Below are positions 38,660-50,053 of a stretch of DNA of 64,000 nt, piece after piece (position 1 is the stretch's first letter; each line of letters opens with the position of its first letter). The position numbers and the translations under genes were made by a program. The notes beneath the pieces were generated by a model. That model was not told the DNA's origin and searched no databases. It worked only from the letters and a program-made list of their open reading frames with translations. This stretch comes from Pseudorasbora parva. Lineage: Eukaryota; Chordata; Actinopteri; Cypriniformes; Gobionidae. The DNA is taken from positions 14,884,861 to 14,948,860 of the forward strand of contig NC_090178.1 in assembly GCF_024679245.1 (NCBI RefSeq), given 5' to 3'.

Positions 38660-41600
38660 ATAAAATTTTCCCAATGAATAGGCAAGAATAAACCTGGTGA
38701 TTCCTGTTCTTTCTGACAACAAACAAAGCACAATTGACAGCGACAAGCTCATAATCTTTAATTCAGGGAAGTAGGACATTTCAGTGAAGGCAGCAACAAG
38801 ACCAAAGAACAAGACCAATCAAGGTGACAGGACCCTGACATTAATAAAGTAACCTCCTTTATTCTCATTGAAACACCGACTCTTCAATATTTTTTGTCAG
38901 TCTACTACATTGAAATATGCAGTGAAGTTAATGTTCAGCATTGGTTTGAGTTTTACTTCTTTACTTTTAGTGTCCGGTTTTTTCCATGTAGGTGAGTTGC
39001 AATTTTCATTCTTAAAGATATTTATTTATTTTTTATCTGTCTATGATCATGAGTATCAATTATTTGTATAATAGGCCTAATTATAATCTTTTAAATCATC
39101 TTTTGGGTTTCACGTCGGCACCTGAGGAATCAAGTTTTTGTGTTAAATTTTGTTACTAACTATTTAGAAGGATCACGTCAGGTTAGTGTTAAAAAGCAGA
39201 ATTTAAAAAGGCAAGAAATTACGAAATAACTGCAGGGAGTAAAATGCTCTGCTAACAATAAATAAAATAAAGGATATGGCGCTCTCTAGTGGCTGCTCAA
39301 AAAGCACCACTATAGGACAAATTGTGCACTACTAAAGGACATTTTAAAAACAACTCTCCATTATTTGAATATAATCACCATATTTTTCTTTCCCTAGGAG
39401 AATGGTCCTTTGTGAGATGCTTTTATTATCTTTTTATTATTATTGATATTTATCATTTATTTTCCTGATTAATCATAACTCAATCGTTCTTATACCACTG
39501 GGAGTAATTAATTATATTATAGTATACTTTACATCACTGTATTATAACTTCAATGGAGCTGTAAATTCAATCATAAAATTGTCTTGAGCATGACCAGACC
39601 TTTATCAAGCTCGCAAACCTGTCTGACATTCGTTATTATAAATTATACAAAGGCAAAACTTGTGGATGTTATTGATGGTGATGATGGGGTTCCTCAACCA
39701 TCTGACTGTAATAGTCAGCATGTTTGAATATGAAAAATAGACCACTGACCCGCAACATAAGAAAAGACTTTCAGCTCAAACACTCGAGATCTTTTTCTTT
39801 TTTCAAGCTCAAATGGGGTGTTTCATTTTTGAACTCATGTTGGGTCTGTCGTACTTTTATGGAACAGTAACACGAACCAAACCGCATTTTACATAATGCT
39901 CCAATGGAAACCTGGCAGTACGAGAAATGCTAAATGAAGTCCTCCTGATTTACATTAACCTTGATTTATAACCATCAACGACTTACTGGATTTGATAATA
40001 TGACTGGCGCTCAATCAATTATTCACCACACAAGTCATAGTTATGATATCAAATGGCTTGCTTATATTATTAAGTATGTGCTAAGAAAAAAAAAAAAAAA
40101 AAGATTTTTCAGTCAAGCACAGATGTGCAGGAGTGGGTAAACACAAGCTGATAAATGATTTTTTTTTTTCTTTTTTTTTCTTTTTTCCTTTTTTATCATT
40201 TTATATTACTTTAGGTGCATCCAAATGTATGCTATTATGCTATTTACGTAGTGGCCTATAAATAGTGTGAGTAGTGTTCAAAATTACACTTAAAATACCC
40301 GGATGATGCACTTAATTAACCGAAAAAACTAAGTGTGGAATGTTGGACACTTCATTCACTCTACTGTTGGCGCCTTAATTAGTAGAGTGGGGTGTCCATT
40401 TGTCATTTTAGGTTTCACAAGGGTGCTTGCGAGCGTCCCGTTTGGGGTCGATATGTGCCCATGATGCACACTTTTGCGAGCTCCACAGCAGACTCCACCC
40501 CCGGGTAACACGGGTCAGTTTTAACAACTCCAATCTGCCCAATCAGGAACTAGTTACAAATCAACTAATTTACTTCGCACATGCTCAGTTTAGTCCTTAT
40601 TCCACACGTGGTAAAACAATTTTGACTTAAGAAATTAACTTCATTTTTTTACTTTGTTTATTTTTGTTACAGGAATTTCGGTTTTGTAGTTAAAGGCCCA
40701 CTGAAGTGCCTTGAAACGCGCCGCATTATTCAGTGTGTTGGCGTAATTTCCCTTGAAACGGCTGATTTGTGACTGTAAATTTTGACTGCTTATAACTCCT
40801 AAACGCAAATTTTGTCATAGTTTTGGAACATACCAGCTTATTCATAACTTTAAGGCTAACACAGTCATACTAAAAGCTAAAAAACGTACATTTTAATCCA
40901 TGTATCCATAATCCTTATTTCCTCATGTTATCACCCCGGTGGTTGTCATAATATTACATCTCACCCCAGGGTATGTTACAACTAACCCAGACTATGGGGT
41001 GAATTGTAACTTTTCACTCCTCTTGTTTGAAACTAAACATTTTCTGCTTGTGTTGCAAAGATAATAGTTATCTCACTTAATAGCAGACACTTGTAACTAG
41101 TTTGAATCACATTTTGAACACACTGGCTTAAAAGTACTCTAATATATAGACAGAAAGGTAAAAAATGTTACAACCATCTCCGGTCTCCCCCTACTTAATT
41201 CACATTCCACTCCGTTTCGAACACAGTTGAGCACACAAGCCTTTCAGAGTCTGCTGCTTTGGCCATGAGCATGGAAAGACGGTCAAGTTTGTTACCACAC
41301 ATACCGTAGACGCGGTTTACAAAAATTGGGCTGTGTGCGGACGGGGTGTGTGAACGTCTGAAGTATACTTGGCTTTAGGGTTCTATTTGGGACAAAGCAG
41401 TGGAATGACAAAATAATTCATACAGTACACTAGGCTAAATAGTGTATTAGTGCATAGTGTGTCATTTGGTACACAACTTTTGACTTATAGAATCGCCTAA
41501 TAAAAATGGTTGTTCAGAAGTGCTTCAGTAAGTGCATACAATTAAATTTTGGCTCATAACAAGTCAAATATAACAACTAAGCTTTGCTGTATTGAACGGA

Positions 41601-42210
41601 CATTTAAATACATACACAAAAATTTAATGTTTTGAAAGAATATTTCTGCCTGTTTGAAAAAATAAAATAATATTTTTTGTTGTTGATTATGCTTCCAATA
41701 TGTCACCTAAACAATATTTCCCTTACAAATGGATCTAAACAATAATTTATCTAATCAGTAATATTTTGTAAAATATTTGCACGTTTTAACAAAAAACATT
41801 GCTAATTTATAATAAGTATAAAATGTATAACAAACTATGCTATTTCTTTATAATAAACTATATGCATCATTACAATATGCATATTTAATTTAATATGAAC
41901 AACAAGTGAATCAGTAGATATTAGACATTAAAGAGAAACGTTTCATTGTTCAGAGCGATTCTGATTCAGAGAGTCTGATTCAAACTGCTAACTCATGAAT
42001 GTTGAGTTATGTATATATTTGCTCTCAGAAGGAGGGAAACGAGGTACAACACATGTCTAAGGGCAACCCAGTCTCATATAAAAATGTACCCTGACTACGT
42101 TGATCCAAAGTGCAAAACGTAGAGGGGTTACAATAATGGCCTTTGAATTGTATGACTGTTACGTTTTTTTTTGCCTATTCTTTTCCTAAGGGATATCACA
42201 CTCATGTGGC
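38660..42210. other. Intergenic DNA without a recognisable gene
   Basis: Contains A and T homopolymer tracts (about 40083-40102, 40160-40195), one copy of a dispersed repeat (40395-40520) and a TTAAAGGCCCACTGAAGTGC end at 40690. The remaining DNA is AT-rich with only short open frames and no domain or splice pattern I can support. Confidence 0.6.
40395..40520. repeat. Dispersed repeat, copy B
   Basis: ATTTTAGGTTTCACAAGGGT, GCGAGCG and ATGATGCACACTTTTGCG match the order seen at 18150-18400 and, in part, 53025-53195. Confidence 0.55.
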
Positions 42211-42968
42211 ATTTGTTGAAGACACCTTTATTCATGCCTGAAAGGCCAACCCCATCATTCCCTTTGTTCAGTCTAGCCCTTCCCTGAGCCTCAGACTGTA
42301 GGCCAACCTGGTTTCCCTTCTTCAGGGAACAGTATTATGCATAACTCAAGGTTCCCATTCAGTCGGTTCATTACAACAAATGACTGTTGGACATATATTT
42401 ACAGCCCAGTACATCCTTTTTCTCCTTTTTTACATATCCTTTTTCAAGGGAGCGACAGTCAGTTTAGCTACCATTGCCGCAGTGACATCTAGTCAGTAAA
42501 CCGGACAAACGGGCGCTGCGATGCCCAACTGGCAGCCGCACAAAAATGGTAAACCATGCCCATGATGTTTCCATGACCCTCATAGAGTGTGCCCGTACCC
42601 CTACAGGAAAAAACAACTCCTTAAATGCTATAGACATAGCTTTTTACAACCCAATGCAAAAAACATCGCTTAGATAGAGGCTTCCAATTGGCCAAGTTGG
42701 AAAAGATGACAAAAATAAAACTGAACAGAAGATGCATTTGCTTAATGTAGGCCTACCGTGTACAAGGTCACGAAACAAGTCTCCTGACTATTTCTGAGAG
42801 ATTTTACAGGGCAGGCAGCTCAAACAAGCCCATGAAATGTAATATATGTACATATATGTCCTTATATCCGAGTAGTGATGTTATGTTTCATGCAAGGCAA
42901 TACATTATTAGCACACATCCTCATGATATAGGTTTATGCCATGTATATTCTTAGAAATATTCTTAGAA

Positions 42969-42972
<4 letters not shown>

Positions 42973-43042
<70 letters not shown>
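42973..43042. repeat. (AT)n microsatellite
   Basis: About 35 AT units, just left of the Tc1-like element. Confidence 0.97.
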
Positions 43043-43051
<9 letters not shown>

Positions 43052-43077
43052 TTAAAATTATTTATATGATGACTTTA

Positions 43078-44535
43078 TACACTCACCTAAAGGATTTTTA
43101 GGAACTGTTCAATTTCTCATTAATGCAATTATCTAATTAACCAATCCCATGGCAGTTGCTTCAATGCATTTAGGGGTGTGGTCCTGGTCAAGACAATCTC
43201 CTGAACTCCAAACGGAATGTCAGAATGGGAAAGAAAGGTGATTTAAGCAATTTTGAGCGTGGCATGGTTTTTGGTGCCAGACGGGTCGGTCTGAGTATTT
43301 CACATTCTGCTCAGTTACTGGGATTTTACGTACAAACATTTCGGGTTTACAAAGAATGGTGTGAAAAGGGAAAAACATCCAGTATGCGGCAGTCCGTGGG
43401 CGAAAATGCCTTGTTGATGCCAGAGGTCAGAGGAGAATAGGCCGACTGATTCAAGCTGATAGAAGAGCAACTTTGACTGAAATAACCACTCGTTACAACC
43501 GAAGTATGCAGCAAAGCATTTGTGAAGCAACAAAATGTACAACCTTGAGGCGGCAGAAGAACAGCAGAAGACCCCACCAAGTACCACTCATCTTCACTAC
43601 AAATAGGAAGAAGAGGCTACAATTAGCACAAGCTCACTGGAAAAATGTCGCCTGGTCTGATGATTCTCGATTTCTGTTGAGACATTCAAAAGATACAGTC
43701 AGAATTTGGCATAAACAGAATGAGAGCATGGATCCATCATGCCTTGTTACCACTGTGCAGGCTGGTGGTGGTGGGGATGTTTTCTTGGCACACTTTAGGC
43801 CCCTTAGTGCCAACTGGGCATTGTTTAAATGCCCCAGCCTACCTGAGCATTGTTTCTGACCATGTACATCCCTTTATGACACCCATGTACTCATCCTCTG
43901 ATGGCTACTTCCAGCAGGATAATGCTCCATGTCACAAAGCTCGAATCATTTCAAATTGGTTTCTTGAACATGACAATGAATGCACTGTAGTAAAATAGCC
44001 CCCCACAGTCACCAGATCTCAACCCAATAGAGCATCTTTGGGATGTGGTGAAATGGGAGTGTTCTGGATGTGCATCCCACAAATCTCCATCAACTGCAAG
44101 ATGCTATCCTATCAATATGGGCAAACATTTCTAAAGAATGCTTTCACCACCTTGTTGAATCAATGCCAAATAGAAATTAAAGGACAATTCCGGCAAATTT
44201 TTAAGTTTATCTTGATCGTTATATCTTTGTGAGTCTATAGAAGAAAAAAACGAACTGGATTGTACGATCCTTGAAACACGGAGCTGTTACAGTCAATGCC
44301 CAGAGCCCCCACTCAGCTAAAACGGCAGTTATGGGAGCATAAACAGAAAATTTGATCCTCTTATTAGACATAAAATGCAATTACAATGTCTGACCAACAA
44401 GAACAGGTCCCTTACATGACAACAAGCTGCGTTTAGCCACCTAGCCGGAGTTGCCCTTTAAGGCACTTCTGAAGGCGAAAGGGGGTCGAACACGGTATTA
44501 GTATGGTGTTCCTAATAATCCTTTAGGTGAGTGTA
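43078..44535 (+). mobile_element. Tc1-like transposon, nearly complete but frame-broken
   Basis: Ends TACACTCACCTAAAGGAT and ATCCTTTAGGTGAGTGTA, bounded by TA. Plus-strand transposase pieces lie in order: MGKKGDLSNFERGMVFGARR (N-terminal helix-turn-helix, 43225), VAWSDDSRFLL (first Asp, about 43645), FQQDNAPCHKARIISNWF (second Asp, about 43910), and SPDLNPIEHLWD (Glu, about 44005-44045). All three DD34E catalytic residues can still be read, but in different frames; there is a stop after DNECTVVK. A TTAA MITE is inserted near the right end. Inactive. Confidence 0.9.
44177..44461. mobile_element. TTAA-flanked MITE nested in the Tc1-like element
   Basis: Left TTAAAGGACAATTCCGG and right CCGGAGTTGCCCTTTAA are inverted termini with TTAA on both sides. 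It sits between the transposase remnant and the right terminus of the host transposon, so it inserted later. Confidence 0.85.
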
Positions 44536-44874
44536 TATGGTACGGCATGCTAATGCCATATATGTAAACAATATAGACAATTAGCATATAGTTTAGAATT
44601 TGGATTGGCGGTATGGTTCTTTTCTGGGCAAGAACTCCCTACGCATCCATGCAGCCTAGCATGGATAAGAGCAGGGAGAGCACTGATAAGGCAAACAGAA
44701 CAGAAGCAACATGCATTGCAGATAGCATTAATGCCAATATTAAAATGAATCAGGGGGAATCAGAATGCCAAATCCTAACTGGACGAGAGGAGGAACTGGG
44801 GATGGAGAAGGGTAATTAGCTCTGGAGAAACGCGATAGCTGCGAATAGTACTGAAGGAGCTTATTATATAATAA

Positions 44875-45545
44875 CACCCTGCTATTTTGCAAGTTCTCCC
44901 ACTTAGAAATCATGGAGGGGTCTGAAATTGTCATCGTAGGTGCATCTCCACTGTGAGAGACATAATCTAAAAATTTAAAAAAATCAAGAATTAAAATGTA
45001 TGATTTTTTTAGCTATTTATTTGTATGATACAGCGGCAAATAAGTATTTAAACACCTGAGAAAATATTATTTGGTACAGTAGCCTTTGTTTGCAATTAGA
45101 GAGGTCAAACATTTCCTGTAGTTTTTCACCAGGTTTGCACATGCTGCAGGAGAGATTTTGGCCCACTCCCCCACAATGATCTTCTCTAGATCAGTCAGGT
45201 TTCTGGCCTGTTGCTGAGAAACACGGAGATTGAGTGCCCTTTAAAGATTATCTAAGGGATTTAGGCCTGGAGACTGGCTAGGCCATGGCAGAACCTTGAT
45301 ATGCTTCTTACAGAGTCACGGTTTATCCTTGGTTATCCTGGCTGTGTGCTTCAGGTCATTGTCATGTTGGAAGACCCATCCTCGACCCATCTTCAATGCT
45401 CTAACTGAGGGAAGGAGGTTGTTCCCCAAAATCTCGCAATACATGGCCCCGGTTATCCTCTCCTTAATACAGTGCAGTCGCCCTGTCCCATGTGCAGAAA
45501 AACACCCCCAAAGCATGATGCTACGTTTTTTAAACATATATGCAA
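44875..45545 (-). mobile_element. Truncated Tc1-like element of another family
   Basis: The left end resembles Tc1 termini (TTTTGCAAGTTCTCCCACTT). On the minus strand 45316-45549 reads [20 protein letters not shown] and [18 protein letters not shown], typical Tc1 transposase with the second catalytic Asp. The part encoding the N-terminal half and the other terminus is missing. Confidence 0.8.
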
Positions 45546-46205
45546 TCATTTTGTATGCACATAGAATTCCCGTATTAATTTTGGGCAGTCTACACTGTCA
45601 AATATTGTTTTTAATTGTGTTTGAAATTGGATCACATGAGTAACTGCAAAATATGGTTGGAGGAAAATGTTCATAACTTTATGTTACCCCGTCTACGTCA
45701 TCATGCATCATTGGCCTTTCAGGCATGAATAAAGGTGTCTTCAGCAAATATCAACGCTATCCCATCTTGTGTCGTACTGAGTGAATTGACTAAATGGAAA
45801 TGTTTTCTAGGCTGTTTCATGAAACCTTTTGATTGCCTTGTTCAAAAGAACCGACACATAGGAGTCGTTTGTTCACGATTCGGATATTACATCTCTAGCT
45901 CTGTTCGTTGTTCGAGGTTGTGTGTAGGAAAGATATAATTCTGTCGGAAATAAATGGCAACAAAAAAACAACAAAACAATAACATTTCAGAAATGTTATG
46001 TTGCACTCCGCAATAGCATGCATATTTCAACTTTATAATCTCATAATTATGATTTAATGTAGCTACTTATGATTTAGAATGTGGCAATTTCGATTTCTAA
46101 ATCCCATATTCATGACTGTATAATTATAACTTAAGTCATAATAAAGTCATAATTATGACACTAAATAATGGGCCTAATTATGTCATAATTAGGCCCAGCC
46201 ACAAC

Positions 46206-46311
46206 TTAGTATGCATAATGACTTTTTATGTCATCAAAATTACTTGGTATGTCATAATTATGACTTGGTATGTCATAATTTCAACATATTATGTCATAAT
46301 TATGACTTTTT
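46206..46311. repeat. Short 21-bp tandem repeat, TATGTCATAATTATGACTTG type
   Basis: Three clear and one or two decayed units of about 21 bp, each containing TATGTCATAATT. Next to it, 46170-46196 is a palindrome with 13-bp arms (GGGCCTAATTATG) around one base. Confidence 0.75.
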
Positions 46312-46315
46312 TTGT

Positions 46316-49300
46316 TGGAATTAAGATTTACCAAAGCAGTTTTTTTTTTAATGTGGCGGAAATGGGCTTCCATATGTAAGAACTCTGTGATGAGACTTTC
46401 CACATCCACCTCCGGATTAAACATCATCTGCTTCATTAAGCCAGAAGAAGCCCACCATTGTGTGAGGAGCAGTCTGGGTGTAATCCCTGGACACTGCCGT
46501 CACTATGATTAGGCAGCTGTCTCTCCTTTAGGTTGGCAATGATAAAGGTCCAGTGTTTGACTGACCAGAGAGAGACAGCAATGTGGTTTTCTACTTACTG
46601 TGAAGGCATAATAACATTGAGACGTTATTGTGAGTCTGCTACTGTAGCTCTAATGTGGTGGACACTGTGGCTTTGGTTGAAGAGGTTTCATTAGACAGAG
46701 GATTTGCCAGGCTCCCACAGGACTCTAATTAACCACCACGAGTTTGAGCAGGACCACAGTCCAACAACGATGTTCTAGCTCAGACTGCGAGAGAATAAAG
46801 GTGTTCATCTGCTGAGCATTCAGGGCTTTCACTCACAGATATGTGAGATGTGTGGCAGTGGGCCTCGGTTACTTTTTCTAAACCATGAAATATCTCTGTT
46901 CACAGCAGCTCTGATACTCAGGTTTTTAGTGTTTTTTTTTTTGTTTTTTTTTGTAAAGCTATGTTTTTTAGATGCCAGTTAGGGTGTTATGTGGAAGTTA
47001 AGGTGTTTTGATTTTTATGATGCTATGTGTGTTCTAGGTGCAAAGAGCCCACAGCAGAGTTTCTCTATAGTCTCGATTGCTCTGACACAACATACTAAAA
47101 TAACCGGCATAAAAAGCAGAAATGATGTTGAAATAAATTATGCCATACTAAATCAGAATTATGAGTTAAAAGTTTGAATTATGACATTCTAAATGATGAA
47201 TAAAATCTAGTCAATTTCAAATTTTGTATCATTTTGACTTTTTGTTTAAGATCAGTTTAAGATTTACAAACGCATGATTTGTTTTTCTTATGTGGCAGAA
47301 ATGAGCTTCGATACTAGTCTAAGTCTGGCTATAAATGAGATGGCTATAAATGAGAAGTCCAATCCCTATTCAGGGGAAAACACTTTTTTTTCCAGAAGTA
47401 GATTTACTGGAGTAAGCTCGTCAAAAATTTGATTAGTAGAACGGTTGACCACAAGATGGTGCTGTCTGTTTAGTTTGACAAGATAGATAACTACACTCCT
47501 TTATAGACTGGGAAAAATGAATGAAAGCCATTTGCTGTTAGTGTTGACACTAGTGCGACGTAAAACACCATCAGCCTTGATTCTGTCATGATCGAGAGGG
47601 CAATTTACAGTTGATTATCTTAAACCAAGACGAAGAAACAGACAGAAACGTCTGAAAGCAGCCTTACCCAAGAAGAAATATGAGTGTAGTAACAGCTTTC
47701 TGTTTGGATCTTTAAGGGGTAAAATATCAGCATCTCTGTTACTGAATATTAAGTTTTGATGTGATGTCTGTCTACATCATCGCAAAAGTATACAGTAGAC
47801 ATACACTTGCCTTTCTTCTTCCGGCACCCCTGAAGCCAACATATTAACATTACATTTTTAACATTAATTTGCAGACGCACGTGGCTGATAGAGTCTGTAG
47901 AACCTGAAGGAAAATATCTGCGCAACATTTCACATTGGTCACTTGGAAAGCCATCTTTTTAATTTTAAGAGTTCACCTATGCAAATGAGTTTTGAGAGGC
48001 AGGGGTCATGCAACATGAAGGTAAGTACATTTTTCGTTTTAAATACTGATTTCACATAATACTTATCCATTTTACAGTGCACATACACCTTCGGTAGCAT
48101 ATTCATAATAAGTGCTTTCCAACCATTCACTGACCAGAACTTTCTTCATATGGAAAGTTAGAGGTTCAGTATAGGGCTAAGAAAGACATACAGTAGCGCC
48201 GTGACTCTCAGGTTAAACCTGCACCATAATTTTTCAGATCAATGTTTGTTTTTCTTGGGTTTTCTTCTCCTCACGCATATATCCCCTCTGCACACTTCTC
48301 TGCCCACTTTTTTTCTTTTTGGAGGACGGCTGTGGCTGGTGCCGTGGCTGTCATCCGGTAAAGCTGCTTTATTGCATGTCGGGGGTCTGGGCTCTTCCTC
48401 AAGCCTTCAATCCCTCATTTCCACAAGCTGAAAGCAAGAAATATAGAGCTTCTGGAAGGAACAGCCACTGGAAGCTCATAACCATAAATACTCCCACAAT
48501 ATTTATGTTGTTGCTTTTCTCATCAATTTTTTTTTTTTTTTTTTTTTTAATCAAGAGACGTTTGAGGTTACAGTGTTCTGTCAAGGAAAGTACAGAATTT
48601 GGAACAATCTTTTACCTCCCAGATTGTTAGCAATGCCTACTACACCATGATGGTTTAAGTCAAACAGATGGTCCTAATATATGAATAAATAATTATTATA
48701 ATAGCCGAAACGGAAGACTCTATAATGACATGATGATGATGATACAATTCTGCTCATGGTCCATGAAATCTCTGCTTTCTTTTGCAAGCCAGGTACCAAA
48801 AGTCATCCAAGATACGCATCAAAACTTTAAGCTGTCAAGTTTCTGAACACTTGCTTCAGAAGCTTTATCATCACTGGAAGTTTATAGAAACATTGCCTTT
48901 CGCACAATGCTTCTTTCAGTAAGCTATAGCAAGTCATGTAGATTTAAGCCTCCATTCTTTGGTCCAGGCTGTAACCAGAGCCTCGAACATGATTCACTGG
49001 GACTTGTCCATACAGCCCAACATAAGGAATGTTAATTTACTGTAAACCTTTGAAGCAAAGAACTGATGGAAGCCTGCTCATTCGACATGCTGTGTGACAC
49101 GTTTGACTCTGGGAATGAAACAAGGAATGCAGGATACCAGGTATACACCAAAGAGAAGAACACGCATGGAAACATGGTCCAGCGTTAGGCAAAACTTCAA
49201 TAAAATACCTTCTGCACATTTTTAAAAGCATCAGTCCGAGGCAAATTAAAAAGCAGAGTGCAATTAAAAGAAATCACTGTGTAAATGTTAGCATGTGGAA

Positions 49301-49700
49301 GTTTTCCTTTTCCTTTTGCTCATTTTTTTTAATGTAAGGAAAAGCCCTGAGGCAGAGTTATGCAGCTGCCTATTATTACTGCATACATCTGGTTTTGATA
49401 AGACCCAATTACAATCAAAATCATAAAAAAGGTAATGTGGTCCTCTTGAACATTTAAATATAAGAAACACTATACATACAAAGTTCATCTGTTCATGGCC
49501 CCTCTCAGTTCCATGAATGAAGAAAAGGAAGGGATCACTTTAAAGTCTATAACTTGGAGTAATTTGCACTTGGTGGAGCCTGACCATGTTACGACATACT
49601 CTCTAAATGAACAAGAACTGTGAATATGATTATGTGTCTGCTTATGTGTTAGGTTTTATCAAAAAGAGCCTTATGATGTTGAGTTATCTAATATGATTTA
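46316..49700. other. Intergenic DNA, mostly apparently unique
   Basis: No gene, tRNA or recognised repeat. Between 46380 and 46900 the sequence is less AT-rich and lacks repeat motifs. A T-run lies at 48524-48549. Open frames are short and unsupported. Confidence 0.5.
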
Positions 49701-49708
49701 CATGAACT

Positions 49709-49719
49709 TTCTTTCTTTC

Positions 49720-49807
<88 letters not shown>

Positions 49808-49808
49808 T
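49709..49808. repeat. (CTTT)n microsatellite
   Basis: About 25 CTTT units, nearly perfect. Confidence 0.98.
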
Positions 49809-50053
49809 GTCTTTAATATCATGAACTAGAAAAATAGATGATCTTGTGCAAGCCATTAGTCCAGGGGTTTTCAATGTTTTGAACATTTTTCAGTTTCAAA
49901 ATTCTTGTGACCCACCCACCTAATAGAATTATTAGAAAAACTTTGGAATCTTACAGGTTGCAAATTACATTTTATAATTTAAATTAGTTTTTTGTAGTTC
50001 AACTGGCACTATAATCGACCGATAGTTCACTCAAGGCTGTTTACTTGCAACTC

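Larger units (their letters stand above)
42211..45749. repeat. 39-bp inverted repeats 3.5 kb apart
   Basis: 42211-42249 (ATTTGTTGAAGACACC...) and 45711-45749 are reverse complements with one mismatch in 39 bp. The interval contains two Tc1-like elements and a TTAA MITE. They may be the termini of an older composite element, or two separate insertions of one repeat in opposite orientation. Confidence 0.6.
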
